Origin: Pseudomonas sp. ERMR1:02
GTDB lineage: Bacteria > Pseudomonadota > Gammaproteobacteria > Pseudomonadales > Pseudomonadaceae
DNA: 64,000 nt
Direction of reading: 5' to 3'
NCBI RefSeq assembly: GCF_002277815.1
Contig: NZ_NKJI01000006.1
Span: 1-64,000 of the forward strand
Shown here: positions 8,837-18,896 of the stretch, piece after piece
Numbering within the stretch: position 1 is the first letter of the stretch
Layout: each line of letters begins with the position of its first letter
Program-made: the position numbers and the translations under genes
The notes under the pieces: generated by a model
Databases searched by the model: none
What the model was told of the DNA's origin: nothing
What the model saw: the letters and a program-made list of their open reading frames with translations, nothing else

Positions 8837-9970
8837 ATGTCCCAGACGTTTTACAAAAAAGGCTTTTTGGCCCTCGCAGTGGCAACTGCGTTGGGTGTTT
8901 CTGCGTTTGCTCAAGCTGATGTCAAAATCGGCGTAGCGGGTCCAATGACGGGCGCCAACGCAGCATTTGGCGAGCAGTACATGAAGGGTGCACAGGCAGC
9001 GGCCGATGCGGTCAACGCAGCGGGTGGCGTGAACGGGGAAAAAATCGTACTGGTCAAGGGCGATGACGCCTGCGAACCGAAACAGGCTGTGACGGTCGCC
9101 AAGGACCTGACCAACCAGAAAGTAGCCGGCGTGGTCGGTCACTTCTGCTCTTCGTCGACCATCCCGGCCTCCGAGATCTACGACGAAGCGGGCATCATCA
9201 CGATCACCCCGGGTTCCACCAACCCCAAGGTGACCGAACGCGGCCTAAGCGCCATGTTCCGTATGTGCGGTCGTGACGACCAGCAAGGCATCGTGGCCGG
9301 CGACTACATCGTCGACGTGCTCAAGGGCAAGAAGGTGGCCGTGCTGCACGACAAGGACACCTACGGCCAGGGCCTGGCAGATGCCACCAAGGCTCAACTG
9401 GTCAAGCGCGGCGTAACGCCGGTGCTGTATGAAGGCCTGACCCGCGGCGAGAAAGACTTCAGCGCCGTGGTGACCAAGATCCGTGCGGCCGGTGCCGACG
9501 TGGTCTACTTCGGTGGCTTGCACCCTGAAGCCGGTCCGCTGGTTCGTCAACTTCGAGAGCAAGGTCTCAAAGAAGCCAAGTTCATGTCTGACGACGGTAT
9601 CGTGACCGACGAACTGGTGACCACCGCTGGCGGCCCGCAATTCGTCGACGGCGTGCTGATGACCTTCGGTGCCGACCCACGCTTGCTGCCAGACAGCAAG
9701 ACTGTAGTGGACGAGTTCCGCAAAAAAGGCACCGAGCCTGAAGGTTACACCCTGTACGCCTACGCTTCGGTCCAGACCCTGGCGGCTGCCTTCAATGGCG
9801 CCAAGTCCAACAAGGGTGAAGACGCTGCAAAATGGCTGAAAGCCAACCCGGTCAAAACCGTCATGGGCGAGAAGACCTGGGACAGCAAGGGCGACCTCAA
9901 AGTCTCCGACTACGTGGTCTATCAGTGGGACAAGGACGGCAAATACCACCAACTGGAAAAACAGAAGTGA
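8837..9970 (+). CDS. braC: Branched-chain amino acid ABC transporter, periplasmic binding protein
   Basis: 377 residues with a Sec signal peptide (MSQTFYKKGFLALAVATALG..., cleavage after ...AFAQA). The mature protein has the LivJ/BraC type-I binding fold opening DVKIGVAGPMTG and the conserved GDDACEPKQAV and HFCSSSTIPAS segments around the amino acid site; the Cys pair is typical. The ATG at 8837, preceded by GGAG, is preferred over an upstream TTG. It binds Leu/Ile/Val (possibly Ala/Thr) in the periplasm and delivers to the permeases encoded next. The sigma-54 promoter upstream implies activation under nitrogen limitation. Confidence 0.94.
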   Translation: MSQTFYKKGFLALAVATALGVSAFAQADVKIGVAGPMTGANAAFGEQYMKGAQAAADAVNAAGGVNGEKIVLVKGDDACEPKQAVTVAKDLTNQKVAGVVGHFCSSSTIPASEIYDEAGIITITPGSTNPKVTERGLSAMFRMCGRDDQQGIVAGDYIVDVLKGKKVAVLHDKDTYGQGLADATKAQLVKRGVTPVLYEGLTRGEKDFSAVVTKIRAAGADVVYFGGLHPEAGPLVRQLREQGLKEAKFMSDDGIVTDELVTTAGGPQFVDGVLMTFGADPRLLPDSKTVVDEFRKKGTEPEGYTLYAYASVQTLAAAFNGAKSNKGEDAAKWLKANPVKTVMGEKTWDSKGDLKVSDYVVYQWDKDGKYHQLEKQK

Positions 9971-10141
9971 TATGAACGGCTGATTTGCCCGGCGTCTTGC
10001 GCGCCGGACAATCCTGAAACATGTCCGTGCAGTACCTGTCTTTTCTCGTAGAGCTGCACACAACCGTTTTGCGTCGGCGGCTGAACCCCGGTCCGTCGCA
10101 TGCGGTTTCTGTGCAGTCTCTCAAATGCGTGAGATTGCGTT

Positions 10142-11056
<915 letters not shown>

Positions 11057-11059
11057 GCG

Positions 11060-12343
11060 ATGTCTTCAACCACTAAAGAAACCATTGATATCAAAAAAAG
11101 CCTGGTTGACGCGATTCTTGCCGGCCTCATTGCCCTGATCGTGTTCGGCCCGATTGTCGGTATCGTACTCGATGGCTACGGCTTCAACCTGGAGCCGACC
11201 CGAGTTGCGTGGATCGTTGCCATCGTCATGGCCGGTCGCTTTGCCCTGAGCATGTTCCTGCAAACACCCAAGGGCCTGAGAATCCTCGAAGGCTTTGAAA
11301 CCACCGGCTCAGGGGTTCATGTACTGGCCCCCGATTACAAATCCCGGTTGCGCTGGATCATCCCGCTGATGATCGTCATTGCTGTGGTGTTTCCGTTTTT
11401 CTCCAACTCCTACCTGCTGGGCGTGGTCATCCTCGGGCTGATCTACGTGCTGCTGGGCCTCGGGCTGAATATCGTGGTCGGCCTGGCCGGCCTGCTCGAC
11501 CTGGGTTATGTGGCGTTCTACGCCATCGGCGCCTACGGCCTTGCGCTCGGTTATCAGTACCTGGGGCTGGGTTTCTGGACGGTGCTGCCACTGGCGGCGA
11601 TCACGGCCGGCCTGGCCGGATGCATCCTCGGTTTCCCGGTGCTGCGCCTGCACGGTGACTACCTGGCGATCGTGACCCTGGGCTTCGGTGAAATCATCCG
11701 CTTGATCCTCAACAACTGGCTGTCCCTGACCGGCGGCCCGAACGGCATGCCGGCACCGTTGCCGACCTTCTTTGGCCTGGAATTCGGTAAAAGGGCGAAG
11801 GATGGTGGCGTGCCTTTCCATGAGTTCTTCGGCATCGCCTACAACCCGGATATGAAGTATTACTTCATTTATGCGGTGTTGTTCCTGGTGGTTCTGGCTG
11901 TGCTGTACATCAAGCACCGCCTGACTCGCATGCCCGTCGGCCGGGCTTGGGAAGCCTTGCGCGAAGACGAAATCGCCTGCCGCTCCATGGGTCTGAACCA
12001 TGTATTGGTCAAGCTCTCGGCGTTCACTATCGGTGCGTCAACGGCCGGCCTGGCCGGTGTGTTCTTCGCCACCTACCAGGGCTTCGTCAACCCGACTTCT
12101 TTCACCTTCTTCGAATCGGCACTGATCCTCGCCATCGTGGTACTCGGCGGCATGGGTTCGACCATCGGCGTGGTGATTGCAGCCTTTGTGCTGACCGTGG
12201 CCCCGGAGATGCTGCGTGGCTTCGCCGAATACCGCGTGTTGCTGTTCGGCATTCTGATGGTGTTGATGATGATCTGGCGACCGCGCGGCCTGATTCGGAT
12301 CAGCCGTACCGGTGTGACCCCGCGTAAAGGAGTAGCGCCATGA
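11060..12343 (+). CDS. livM: High-affinity branched-chain amino acid ABC transporter permease LivM/BraE
   Basis: 427 residues. Roughly the first 100 residues form the extra N-terminal domain (two hydrophobic helices, DUF3382-like) seen in proteobacterial LivM; the remainder is the multi-pass permease with GLAGLLDLGYVAFYAIGAYG and the RAWEALREDEIACRSMGLN cytoplasmic coupling loop that contacts the ATPases. The stop overlaps the livG start by 4 bases (ATGA). Function is inner-membrane translocation of Leu/Ile/Val. Confidence 0.95.
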   Translation: MSSTTKETIDIKKSLVDAILAGLIALIVFGPIVGIVLDGYGFNLEPTRVAWIVAIVMAGRFALSMFLQTPKGLRILEGFETTGSGVHVLAPDYKSRLRWIIPLMIVIAVVFPFFSNSYLLGVVILGLIYVLLGLGLNIVVGLAGLLDLGYVAFYAIGAYGLALGYQYLGLGFWTVLPLAAITAGLAGCILGFPVLRLHGDYLAIVTLGFGEIIRLILNNWLSLTGGPNGMPAPLPTFFGLEFGKRAKDGGVPFHEFFGIAYNPDMKYYFIYAVLFLVVLAVLYIKHRLTRMPVGRAWEALREDEIACRSMGLNHVLVKLSAFTIGASTAGLAGVFFATYQGFVNPTSFTFFESALILAIVVLGGMGSTIGVVIAAFVLTVAPEMLRGFAEYRVLLFGILMVLMMIWRPRGLIRISRTGVTPRKGVAP

Positions 12344-13212
12344 GCGAAGTCGTACTCTCGGTAGAGAAGCTGATGATGCACTTCGGCGGCATCAAGGCGC
12401 TGAACGATGTCAGCCTGAAGGTCAAACGCAACTCGATCTTCGCCCTGATCGGCCCCAACGGCGCCGGCAAGACCACCGTGTTCAACTGCTTGACCGGGTT
12501 CTACAAGGCCTCCGGCGGCAAGATCGAACTCAACGTGCGTGGTGAGAAGACCAACGTCATCAAATTGCTGGGCGAATCGTTCAAACCGACCGATTTCGTC
12601 TCGCCGAAATCCTTCGCCAGTCGGCTGTTCTACAAGGCATTCGGCGGCACCCATCTGGTGAACCGCGCCGGGCTGGCGCGGACCTTCCAGAACATTCGCC
12701 TGTTCAAGGAAATGTCGGTGCTGGAGAACCTGTTGGTGGCCCAGCACATGTGGGTCAACCGCAACATGCTGGCCGGCATCCTCAACACCAAGGGCTACCG
12801 CAAGGCCGAAAGCGATGCGCTGGACCACGCGTTCTACTGGCTGGAAGTGGTGGACCTGGTGGACTGCGCCAACCGTCTGGCCGGTGAGCTTTCCTACGGC
12901 CAGCAACGCCGTCTGGAAATCGCCCGTGCCATGTGCACCCGTCCACAGATCATCTGCCTGGACGAACCGGCCGCCGGCCTCAACCCTCAGGAAACCGAAG
13001 CGCTGAGCGCGATGATCCGGTTGCTGCGCGACGAGCACGATCTGACTGTGGTGCTGATCGAACACGACATGGGCATGGTAATGAGTATTTCCGATCACAT
13101 CGTGGTGCTGGACCACGGCATCGTCATCGCCGAGGGCGGCCCCGACGATATCCGGCATGATCCGAAAGTGATTGCAGCCTACCTGGGCGCCGATGAAGAG
13201 GAGCTCGTATGA
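12340..13212 (+). CDS. livG: Branched-chain amino acid ABC transporter ATPase LivG/BraF
   Basis: 290 residues. Walker A GPNGAGKTT (about residues 38-46), signature LSYGQQRRLEIARAM, Walker B IICLDEPAAGLNP and the switch His in LIEHDMGMVM are all present. A roughly 40-residue insert between Walker A and the Q-loop (around SPKSFASRLFYKAFGG) is characteristic of the LivG branch. Overlaps livM and livF by 4 bases at each end, so the ATPases are made in step with the permeases. Confidence 0.95.
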   Translation: MSEVVLSVEKLMMHFGGIKALNDVSLKVKRNSIFALIGPNGAGKTTVFNCLTGFYKASGGKIELNVRGEKTNVIKLLGESFKPTDFVSPKSFASRLFYKAFGGTHLVNRAGLARTFQNIRLFKEMSVLENLLVAQHMWVNRNMLAGILNTKGYRKAESDALDHAFYWLEVVDLVDCANRLAGELSYGQQRRLEIARAMCTRPQIICLDEPAAGLNPQETEALSAMIRLLRDEHDLTVVLIEHDMGMVMSISDHIVVLDHGIVIAEGGPDDIRHDPKVIAAYLGADEEELV

Positions 13213-13928
13213 CTAACGGTGCCATCCTCGAACTCAAGGAGCTGGACGTGTTTTACGGGCCGATCCAGGCCCTGAAGAAAGTCTCGCTGCACATCAACGA
13301 AGGTGAAACTGTCAGCCTTATCGGTTCCAACGGCGCCGGCAAGTCGACGTTGCTGATGTCGATCTTCGGTCAGCCACGGGCGGCAAACGGTCAGATCATC
13401 TATCAGGGTGTGGACATCACCCACAAGTCGTCGCACTACATCGCGTCCAACGGCATCGCGCAGTCACCGGAAGGCCGGCGGGTATTCCCTGACATGACCG
13501 TCGAGGAAAACCTGCTGATGGGCACCATTCCGATCGGTGACAAATACGCCAAGGAAGACATGCAACGCATGTTCGAGCTGTTCCCGCGGCTCGAAGAGCG
13601 GCGCACCCAGCGCGCCATGACCATGTCCGGTGGCGAGCAGCAAATGCTAGCCATCGCACGTGCATTGATGAGCCGGCCGAAGCTGCTGCTGCTCGACGAG
13701 CCGAGCCTTGGCCTGGCCCCGATCGTGGTGAAACAGATCTTCGCCACCCTGCGGGAACTGGCCAAAACCGGCATGACCATTTTCCTGGTAGAGCAGAACG
13801 CCAACCACGCCCTCAGGTTGTCGGACCGGGCGTACGTGATGGTTAACGGTGAGATCCGCATGAGCGGCACTGGTAAGGAGCTGCTGGTCAACGAGGATGT
13901 GCGTAACGCTTATCTTGGCGGGCACTGA
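13209..13928 (+). CDS. livF: Branched-chain amino acid ABC transporter ATPase LivF/BraG
   Basis: 239 residues, compact LivF form. Walker A GSNGAGKST, signature MSGGEQQMLAIARAL, Walker B LLLLDEPSLGLAP, switch His in LVEQNANHAL region replaced by Gln-Asn as usual in this branch. Last gene of the five-gene operon and followed by a strong terminator. Pairs with LivG as the heterodimeric motor. Confidence 0.95.
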   Translation: MTNGAILELKELDVFYGPIQALKKVSLHINEGETVSLIGSNGAGKSTLLMSIFGQPRAANGQIIYQGVDITHKSSHYIASNGIAQSPEGRRVFPDMTVEENLLMGTIPIGDKYAKEDMQRMFELFPRLEERRTQRAMTMSGGEQQMLAIARALMSRPKLLLLDEPSLGLAPIVVKQIFATLRELAKTGMTIFLVEQNANHALRLSDRAYVMVNGEIRMSGTGKELLVNEDVRNAYLGGH

Positions 13929-13946
13929 GTTTTTGTTGTTATGCAC

Positions 13947-13979
13947 AAGCCCCGGCGCGAAAGCTCCGGGGCTTTTTTT
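13947..13979 (+). terminator. Rho-independent terminator of the braC-livHMGF operon
   Basis: Stem AGCCCCGG (13948-13955) / CCGGGGCT (13966-13973) with a T tail of seven. Confidence 0.92.
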
Positions 13980-14002
13980 CATCTATCAAACGCCACTGCC
14001 CC

Positions 14003-14092
14003 TGTAGGAGCCGGCTTGCTGGCGAAGACGGTGTCACATTCCACATCATCGGCACAGTTTCACCGCTTTCGCCAGCAAGCCGGCTCCTACAA
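14003..14092. repeat. REP pair (REPIN), GCCGGCTTGCTGGCGAA variant
   Basis: Arms CTGTAGGAGCCGGCTTGCTG... (14003-14026) and TTCGCCAGCAAGCCGGCTCC... (14069-14092); the core differs from the other pairs at compensating positions, keeping the hairpin. Confidence 0.85.
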
Positions 14093-14640
14093 GAGGGCAG
14101 TGGTGTGAGGTAAACGGAAATTGTGGACAACAATATTCGCAAGCTTCCAAAGCGCGACATAAAGCCGCTGCAAATAGTTGTTTTGTCACGGGTTTGACTT
14201 GTCCCCGTTTGCTGTGGAGCTGGCTGTGAATAACGTGGGAGTATCTGGCTGAAAGCCTTTAAAACCGTGGCTTGCAGCGCGGTGATTGTTTTTTGATCAG
14301 GCGTTTTTACCGGGCTTCAGGTTGGCTTTGTCAACTTTTTTATTGATGACGAAAGCGCGGCGAATTGGTGTGAACAAGCCTGTGGATAAGTCTGTGATTA
14401 AACTCTGGAAAGACTCCGCTGAAGGCCGTGGTTACTGGCTTGCGGCCATCGTCTGTTTGACCGGCGGGTCGAGAAAATGGCCATGGGCTACACCGCAGAC
14501 CGATGAGGGTCAAGCGAAAAAGTTTTCAAACTCCTCGCAAAGCCTTGTGGATAGCGGCTTGCAGCTTTCCACTTGCCCCCGGAATGTGTGGATGGGGCTG
14601 TGGATAAGGTGCGGGTACATGGCTGCAAGCCACGGTGCAT
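14093..14640. other. Non-coding segment with DnaA-box-like sequences
   Basis: About 550 bases without a convincing gene. TGTGGATAA, the exact complement of the DnaA box TTATCCACA, occurs at 14381-14389 and 14599-14607; one-mismatch copies lie at 14122-14130 (TGTGGACAA), 14225-14233 (TGTGAATAA) and 14546-14554 (TGTGGATAG). All five share one orientation. Diverged echoes of a CCGTGG...TTGCAGC phrase also recur. I see no replication gene nearby, so this is not proposed as the chromosome origin. Confidence 0.45.
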
Positions 14641-14770
14641 AAGGGGGAGCGTGATTTGATTGTTTTTTGTACAGCTAGTGCGATGGTTGCCGCTGTGTGC
14701 AAGGCCGGGCATGCTGCCTGCAGATTTTCTATTCCAATGGCTGAACATCAGCCGAAGCAAGGAGAACACG

Positions 14771-15541
14771 ATGTCCAACACCCTGTTTATTACCGGCGCG
14801 ACTTCCGGTTTTGGTGAAGCCTGTGCCCGTCGTTTTGCCGAAGCCGGCTGGAAACTGGTGCTGACCGGTCGTCGTGAAGAACGCCTCAATGCGCTGTGCG
14901 CCGAGCTGTCGAAGCATACTGAAGTGCATGGTCTGGTGCTCGATGTACGTGATCGCAAGGCCATGGAAGAAGCCATTGCCAACCTGCCGCCGTCCTTCGC
15001 CAAACTGCGCGGGCTGATCAACAACGCAGGCCTGGCACTGGGCGTTGATCCGGCCCCAAAATGCGACCTGGACGATTGGGACACCATGGTCGATACCAAC
15101 ATCAAGGGCCTCATGTACAGCACCCGTTTGCTATTGCCGCGTCTGATCGCCCACGGTCGCGGGGCCGGTATCGTCAACCTGGGTTCCATTGCCGGCAATT
15201 ACCCGTACCCGGGCAGCCACGTGTATGGCGCCAGCAAGGCATTCGTCAAACAGTTCTCCCTGAACCTGCGCTGCGATCTGCAAGGGACTGGCGTACGGGT
15301 CAGCAACATCGAGCCGGGCCTGTGCGAGAGCGAGTTCTCGCTGGTGCGTTTCGCCGGTGATCAGGAGCGTTACAACGCCACCTACGCCGGTGCAGACCCG
15401 ATCCAGCCGCAAGACATTGCCGACACCATTTTCTGGGTCCTCAATGCCCCGGCGCACATCAATATCAACAGCGTGGAGTTGATGCCGGTGAGCCAGACCT
15501 GGGCTGGTTTTTCGATTGATCGCAGTGGTGGCAAAGCGTAA
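14771..15541 (+). CDS. Short-chain dehydrogenase/reductase, YdfG-like
   Basis: 256 residues. Classical SDR: cofactor motif TGATSGFGEACARRF (about residues 8-22), an Arg-Arg pair in LTGRREERLNAL that favours NADP, NNAGLALG, catalytic Ser in NLGSIAGNYPYPG and YGASK for the Tyr-x3-Lys pair. The sequence resembles the YdfG group, NADP-dependent 3-hydroxy acid dehydrogenases acting on L-allo-threonine, serine or malonic semialdehyde. ATG at 14771 is chosen because AAGGAGAA precedes it; longer upstream reading lacks a ribosome site. Stands alone between the DnaA-box region and a REPIN. The substrate is inferred. Confidence 0.88.
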   Translation: MSNTLFITGATSGFGEACARRFAEAGWKLVLTGRREERLNALCAELSKHTEVHGLVLDVRDRKAMEEAIANLPPSFAKLRGLINNAGLALGVDPAPKCDLDDWDTMVDTNIKGLMYSTRLLLPRLIAHGRGAGIVNLGSIAGNYPYPGSHVYGASKAFVKQFSLNLRCDLQGTGVRVSNIEPGLCESEFSLVRFAGDQERYNATYAGADPIQPQDIADTIFWVLNAPAHININSVELMPVSQTWAGFSIDRSGGKA

Positions 15542-15556
15542 GACCGCATCACGGCT

Positions 15557-15637
15557 ATTCGCGGGCAAGTCGGAACGCCGCCCGCTCGCTCCTACTGGAT
15601 TTCCGCCGTCTGTAGGAGCGAGGCTTGCCCGCGAAGG
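15557..15637. repeat. REP pair (REPIN) with one disrupted arm
   Basis: The right arm TGTAGGAGCGAGGCTTGCCC... (15611-15636) is regular. The left arm (15557-15596) reads TTCGCGGGCAAG, then an unrelated insert of about 11 bases, then CCCGCTCGCTCCTAC, so its hairpin is damaged. Confidence 0.7.
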
Positions 15638-15648
15638 CGATTTATCAG

Positions 15649-16781
15649 TCAGCTAAGATATTCGGCCAACCCGCGATAACAGGTCGCCAGGTGATAAGGC
15701 GTGGTCGACGGCATGTCCTGACGGCTTACTTCACCCTGTTCATCCCGACACTCATACCAGCCTCCCGCGTGCAGCGAGCGCTGCTGCAGCGCCTGCAATT
15801 GGCGCATTACCGCGGCCTCGCTATCCGGACGCAGGGTCAACGCGCGCAGATACTCGGCTTGAGCCCAGATACGCTGGGTAGCGTCACGAGACCCGCCATT
15901 CGGCCCCAGGTCAAGCATGGCCCTCACGGTACCGGTCTGTTGGTCGACGCCCAGTTGTTCGGTGAAAGCGAACGCCCGCTCCAGCGAAGCATGCAGTTTT
16001 GAACCGCGCAGCAAATCGGAAGACTCAAGCAGGAAATACCACTCGAACTGATGCCCCGGTTCAAACCAGTTATCCATAGCGCCCAACGGTTTCTCCATCA
16101 GCACGCCGTGTTGCGGATCGATAAAACGCTTCTGCATGGCTGTGCATAACTCGACAAGCCCCCGTTGCACAGCGAGGTCTTCGCGTACCGACAGGGTGGC
16201 GAGGAAGGCTTCGGCCAGATGCATCAAAGGGTTCTGCAGCGGGCCGGTTTCCAGGGTTTTCCAGTCACGATCAAGGCTGGCTTCGTAGAGGCCATCGCCG
16301 GTAGCGAAACGTCGGGCGATCACTTCCAGGGCTGCGTTGAGTACGACTCCACCAACGGCTCGCGGACTTTTCCCCAGTAGTGGGCGCAGGCGAACAGGAT
16401 GAATGCGTGGGTGTAGAGGTCTTTGCGCTGATCCAGCGGCGCTCCGTGCGGGTCGATACTGTAAAACCAGCCGCCGTGTTCGGCGTCGTGGAAATGCCGT
16501 TGCAAGGAACGGAACAGCGCCGCAGCACGCTCTTCGGCGGCTGGCACTTGGCCGATCAGGCTGGCAAACAGATAAAGCTGCCGCGCGCAGGCCATGGCCC
16601 GGTAGCGCTGGGGAGGCAGCGGCTGGTGCTCGGCATCCAGCGCCTCAAACGGCAACGCCATGTCGGCATTCCAGCCGGGACCTTGCCACAGTGGCACGAT
16701 CACGTTCAGGAAGTGCTGTTGCACCGAAGTGAACAGATCGGTCAATTCAGGCTGAGAGGCGGAGCGGGAAACATGCGGCAT
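15649..16781 (-). CDS. AGE family epimerase/isomerase, probable D-mannose isomerase type (frameshifted)
   Basis: Two overlapping frames, residues starting MPHVSRSASQPELTDLFTSV and ending ...VIARRFATGDGLYEASLDRD..., join into ~377 residues if one G is added near 16344 (the text then reads VESVLNAALEVIARRF). The (alpha/alpha)6-barrel family markers are present: YTHAFILFACAHYW, NPLMHLAEAFLAT, MDNWFEPGHQFEWYFLL and RIWAQAEYLRAL, containing the conserved His/Glu/Arg active-site residues of N-acylglucosamine 2-epimerase-like enzymes. Bacterial free-standing members of this size often interconvert mannose and fructose. Substrate is inferred; no sugar transport genes adjoin it. Confidence 0.8.
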
Positions 16782-16856
16782 TGGCTGGCGTCGTCACGGC
16801 AGGTTAATTGCGCGACATGTTAGCAGGCCTTAGAGATGTGGTGTCTGTCAGGCCGT

Positions 16857-16948
16857 CTTCGCGAGCAAGCCCGCTCCCACAGGTTATGTGTCGTCCACAA
16901 TTGCGATGCAGCACAAATCCTGTAGGAGCGAGGCTTGCCCGCGAAGAG
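16857..16948. repeat. REP pair (REPIN)
   Basis: Arms CTTCGCGAGCAAGCCCGCTC... (16857-16882) and CTGTAGGAGCGAGGCTTGCC... (16920-16948); the two arms belong to different sub-variants (CCCGCTCCCAC against CGAGG). Confidence 0.8.
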
Positions 16949-16969
16949 GCCATCACTGGCGCCAAGGAA

Positions 16970-17542
16970 TCAACCCGCCAACAACCAGACCCCAGTCGCC
17001 GCCGAAGCCGCACCCGCCAGTCGAACCAGCGGAGCAGCCGCTTGCGGCAGCACTCGCACCATCGCATAACCAGCCGCATGCAACGCCGCCGTCGCCGCGA
17101 CAAACCCCGCCGCATACGCCCAAGGACTCGACATGTCCGGCAATTCCAGCCCATGCGCCACGCCATGGAACAGCGCAAACAACGCCGTCGCAGCCACCGC
17201 CAGGCTCAACGGCGGACGCACCGCCAAAGCCACCGCCAGACCCAGCGCCAGCACAGACGTGGCAATCGCGCTTTCCAGCGCAGGCAGGTTCAAGCCTTCA
17301 AAACCCAGCAACCCGCCGAGTAGCATGGTGGCGACAAAGGTGCACGGCAGCGCCCAACGTGCCGCGCCTTTTTGCTGCGCCGCCCACAGGCCGACCGCAA
17401 GCATCGCCAGCAAATGGTCAAGGCCGTCGATTGGGTGGCTGATGCCGGCGATCAAACCATTGTCGCCATGTCCCGGGTGGGCGAAGGCGATGGCTGGGGT
17501 CAGCAACAGGGCCATGGCGCCCAGAATGCGTTTCAGTGTCAT
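16970..17542 (-). CDS. ureJ: HupE/UreJ family membrane protein, probable nickel entry for urease
   Basis: 190 residues: signal-like first segment ending AFAHPGHGDNG, which carries the family His motif HPGHGD, then about six hydrophobic helices with HPIDGLDHLLAM and FHGVAHGLELP, both containing the conserved metal-binding His residues. HupE/UreJ proteins are thought to pass nickel (or cobalt) across a membrane. It is the last gene of ureE-F-G-J, starting 29 bases after the ureG stop, so a role in supplying nickel to urease is likely. Confidence 0.9.
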   Translation of the reverse strand: MTLKRILGAMALLLTPAIAFAHPGHGDNGLIAGISHPIDGLDHLLAMLAVGLWAAQQKGAARWALPCTFVATMLLGGLLGFEGLNLPALESAIATSVLALGLAVALAVRPPLSLAVAATALFALFHGVAHGLELPDMSSPWAYAAGFVAATAALHAAGYAMVRVLPQAAAPLVRLAGAASAATGVWLLAG

Positions 17543-17571
17543 GGGTAAGCTTCCTTGTTGATCAGTCGTGT

Positions 17572-18185
17572 TCAGGCTGCAGTCAGCAGGCCCTGGCGTT
17601 CGATGAAGGCGATGATCTCTTCCAGACCCTGGCCGGTTTTCTGGTTGCTGAAGACGAACGGCTTGCCGTTACGCATGCGCGTTGTGTCGCTGTCCATCAA
17701 GGTCAGCGATGCCCCACCAGCGGCGCCAGGTCAATTTTGTTGATCACCAGCAGATCGGATTTGCAGATGCCCGGTCCGCCCTTGCGTGGCAGCTTGTCGC
17801 CGGCGGAAACGTCGATCACGTAAATGGTCAGGTCGGACAGTTCAGGGCTGAAGGTCGCCGACAGGTTGTCACCACCCGATTCCACCAGAATCAGATCCAG
17901 ACCGGGAAAACGGCGGTTCAACTGATCCACGGCTTCGAGATTGATCGAGGCGTCTTCGCGGATCGCCGTGTGCGGGCAGCCGCCGGTTTCCACGCCAATG
18001 ATGCGTTCCGGCGCCAGAGCCTGGTTACGCACCAGAAAGTCGGCGTCTTCACGGGTGTAGATGTCATTGGTCACGACGGCCAGGTTGTAACGGTCGCGCA
18101 GGGCCAGGCACAGGGCCAGGGTCAGGGCGGTTTTACCGGAACCGACCGGGCCGCCGATGCCGACGCGCAGAGGTTGTGTGTTCAT
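17572..18185 (-). CDS. ureG: Urease accessory GTPase (frameshift in the C-terminal third)
   Basis: The main frame gives residues 1-160 with the P-loop GGPVGSGKT (11-19), [15 protein letters not shown], the invariant metal-binding [15 protein letters not shown] (Cys-Pro-His) and the [10 protein letters not shown] guanine motif. After [10 protein letters not shown] a missing G (17703-17712) shifts the frame; restored, it reads [14 protein letters not shown]...[20 protein letters not shown] to a stop at 17572, giving the standard 204 residues. UreG hydrolyses GTP to drive nickel insertion into the UreABC-UreDF complex. Follows ureF by 36 bases. Confidence 0.92.
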
Positions 18186-18221
18186 GTGCTTCTCCTAAAC
18201 AAGGGGGCCAAATTAGGGGCC

Positions 18222-18896
18222 CTAGGAACGGAACAGTCGGCTGTATTGGCGCTCGTGGGCCATACACGCCAGGGACAGGCCGAAAGCGGCGCTGCCATAA
18301 TGTTCAGGGTTGATGTCGGTGGCGTTCTGCTGGGCTTGTTGCAACAGCGGCAGCAGTTCACTGGTCAGGCGTTGGGCTGCTTGCTGGCCCAGCGGCAGGG
18401 TTTTCATCAACACCGCCAACTGGTTTTCCAGCCAGCTCCAGAACCACGCGGCCAATGCATCCTGCGGGCTGATCTGCCAGGCGCGAGCGGCCAGCGCCCA
18501 ACCCAAAGCCAGGTGCGGTTCGCAGCGTTGTTCGAGGAAGCCACGGGCCGTTGCATCCAGCTCGGGCAAACCGTTGAGCAATTGTTGCAAGGAGTAGCCC
18601 ATCTGCCGGCTCTCCTGATACAGCTCGCGGGTTTCCCGGCTGGCGCGGTGTTCTTCGCAGCGTTGCAGCAGTTCGCACCAGTTCTCTTCCCAAGCGGCCA
18701 CGCAATGGGCGAGCAGCAGCGGGGCTTCGAAGCGGGCGAGATTAAGCAGCAGTTGATCACTGATCCAGCGTCGCGCGCTGGCGAGATCGTTCACTCGGCC
18801 GTTCTCTACCGCCATTTCCAGGCCCTGGGAATAGCTGTAGCCGCCAATCGGCAATTGCGGACTGGCCAGGCGCAGCAGCGCCCAGGCGGGGTTCAT
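18222..18896 (-). CDS. ureF: Urease accessory protein UreF
   Basis: 224 residues, all-helical UreF family: N-terminal LLRLASPQLPIGGYSYSQGL is the diagnostic segment, and the C-terminal end CMAHERQYSRLFRS matches the conserved tail that contacts UreD. UreF bridges UreD and UreG in the nickel-loading complex and gates GTPase activity. Its start overlaps the end of ureE by 4 bases. Intact. Confidence 0.94.
   Translation of the reverse strand: MNPAWALLRLASPQLPIGGYSYSQGLEMAVENGRVNDLASARRWISDQLLLNLARFEAPLLLAHCVAAWEENWCELLQRCEEHRASRETRELYQESRQMGYSLQQLLNGLPELDATARGFLEQRCEPHLALGWALAARAWQISPQDALAAWFWSWLENQLAVLMKTLPLGQQAAQRLTSELLPLLQQAQQNATDINPEHYGSAAFGLSLACMAHERQYSRLFRS

Noticed and set aside
14093..14640. 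Chromosomal replication origin
   Set aside because: No dnaA, dnaN, rpmH or gyrB, all boxes in one orientation, and no obvious AT-rich unwinding block; only a DnaA-binding cluster is supported.
14286..14642. 118-codon plus-strand frame in the DnaA-box region
   Set aside because: No family resemblance, no ribosome site, atypical composition, and it spans repeated DnaA-box-like motifs; non-coding sequence is more likely.
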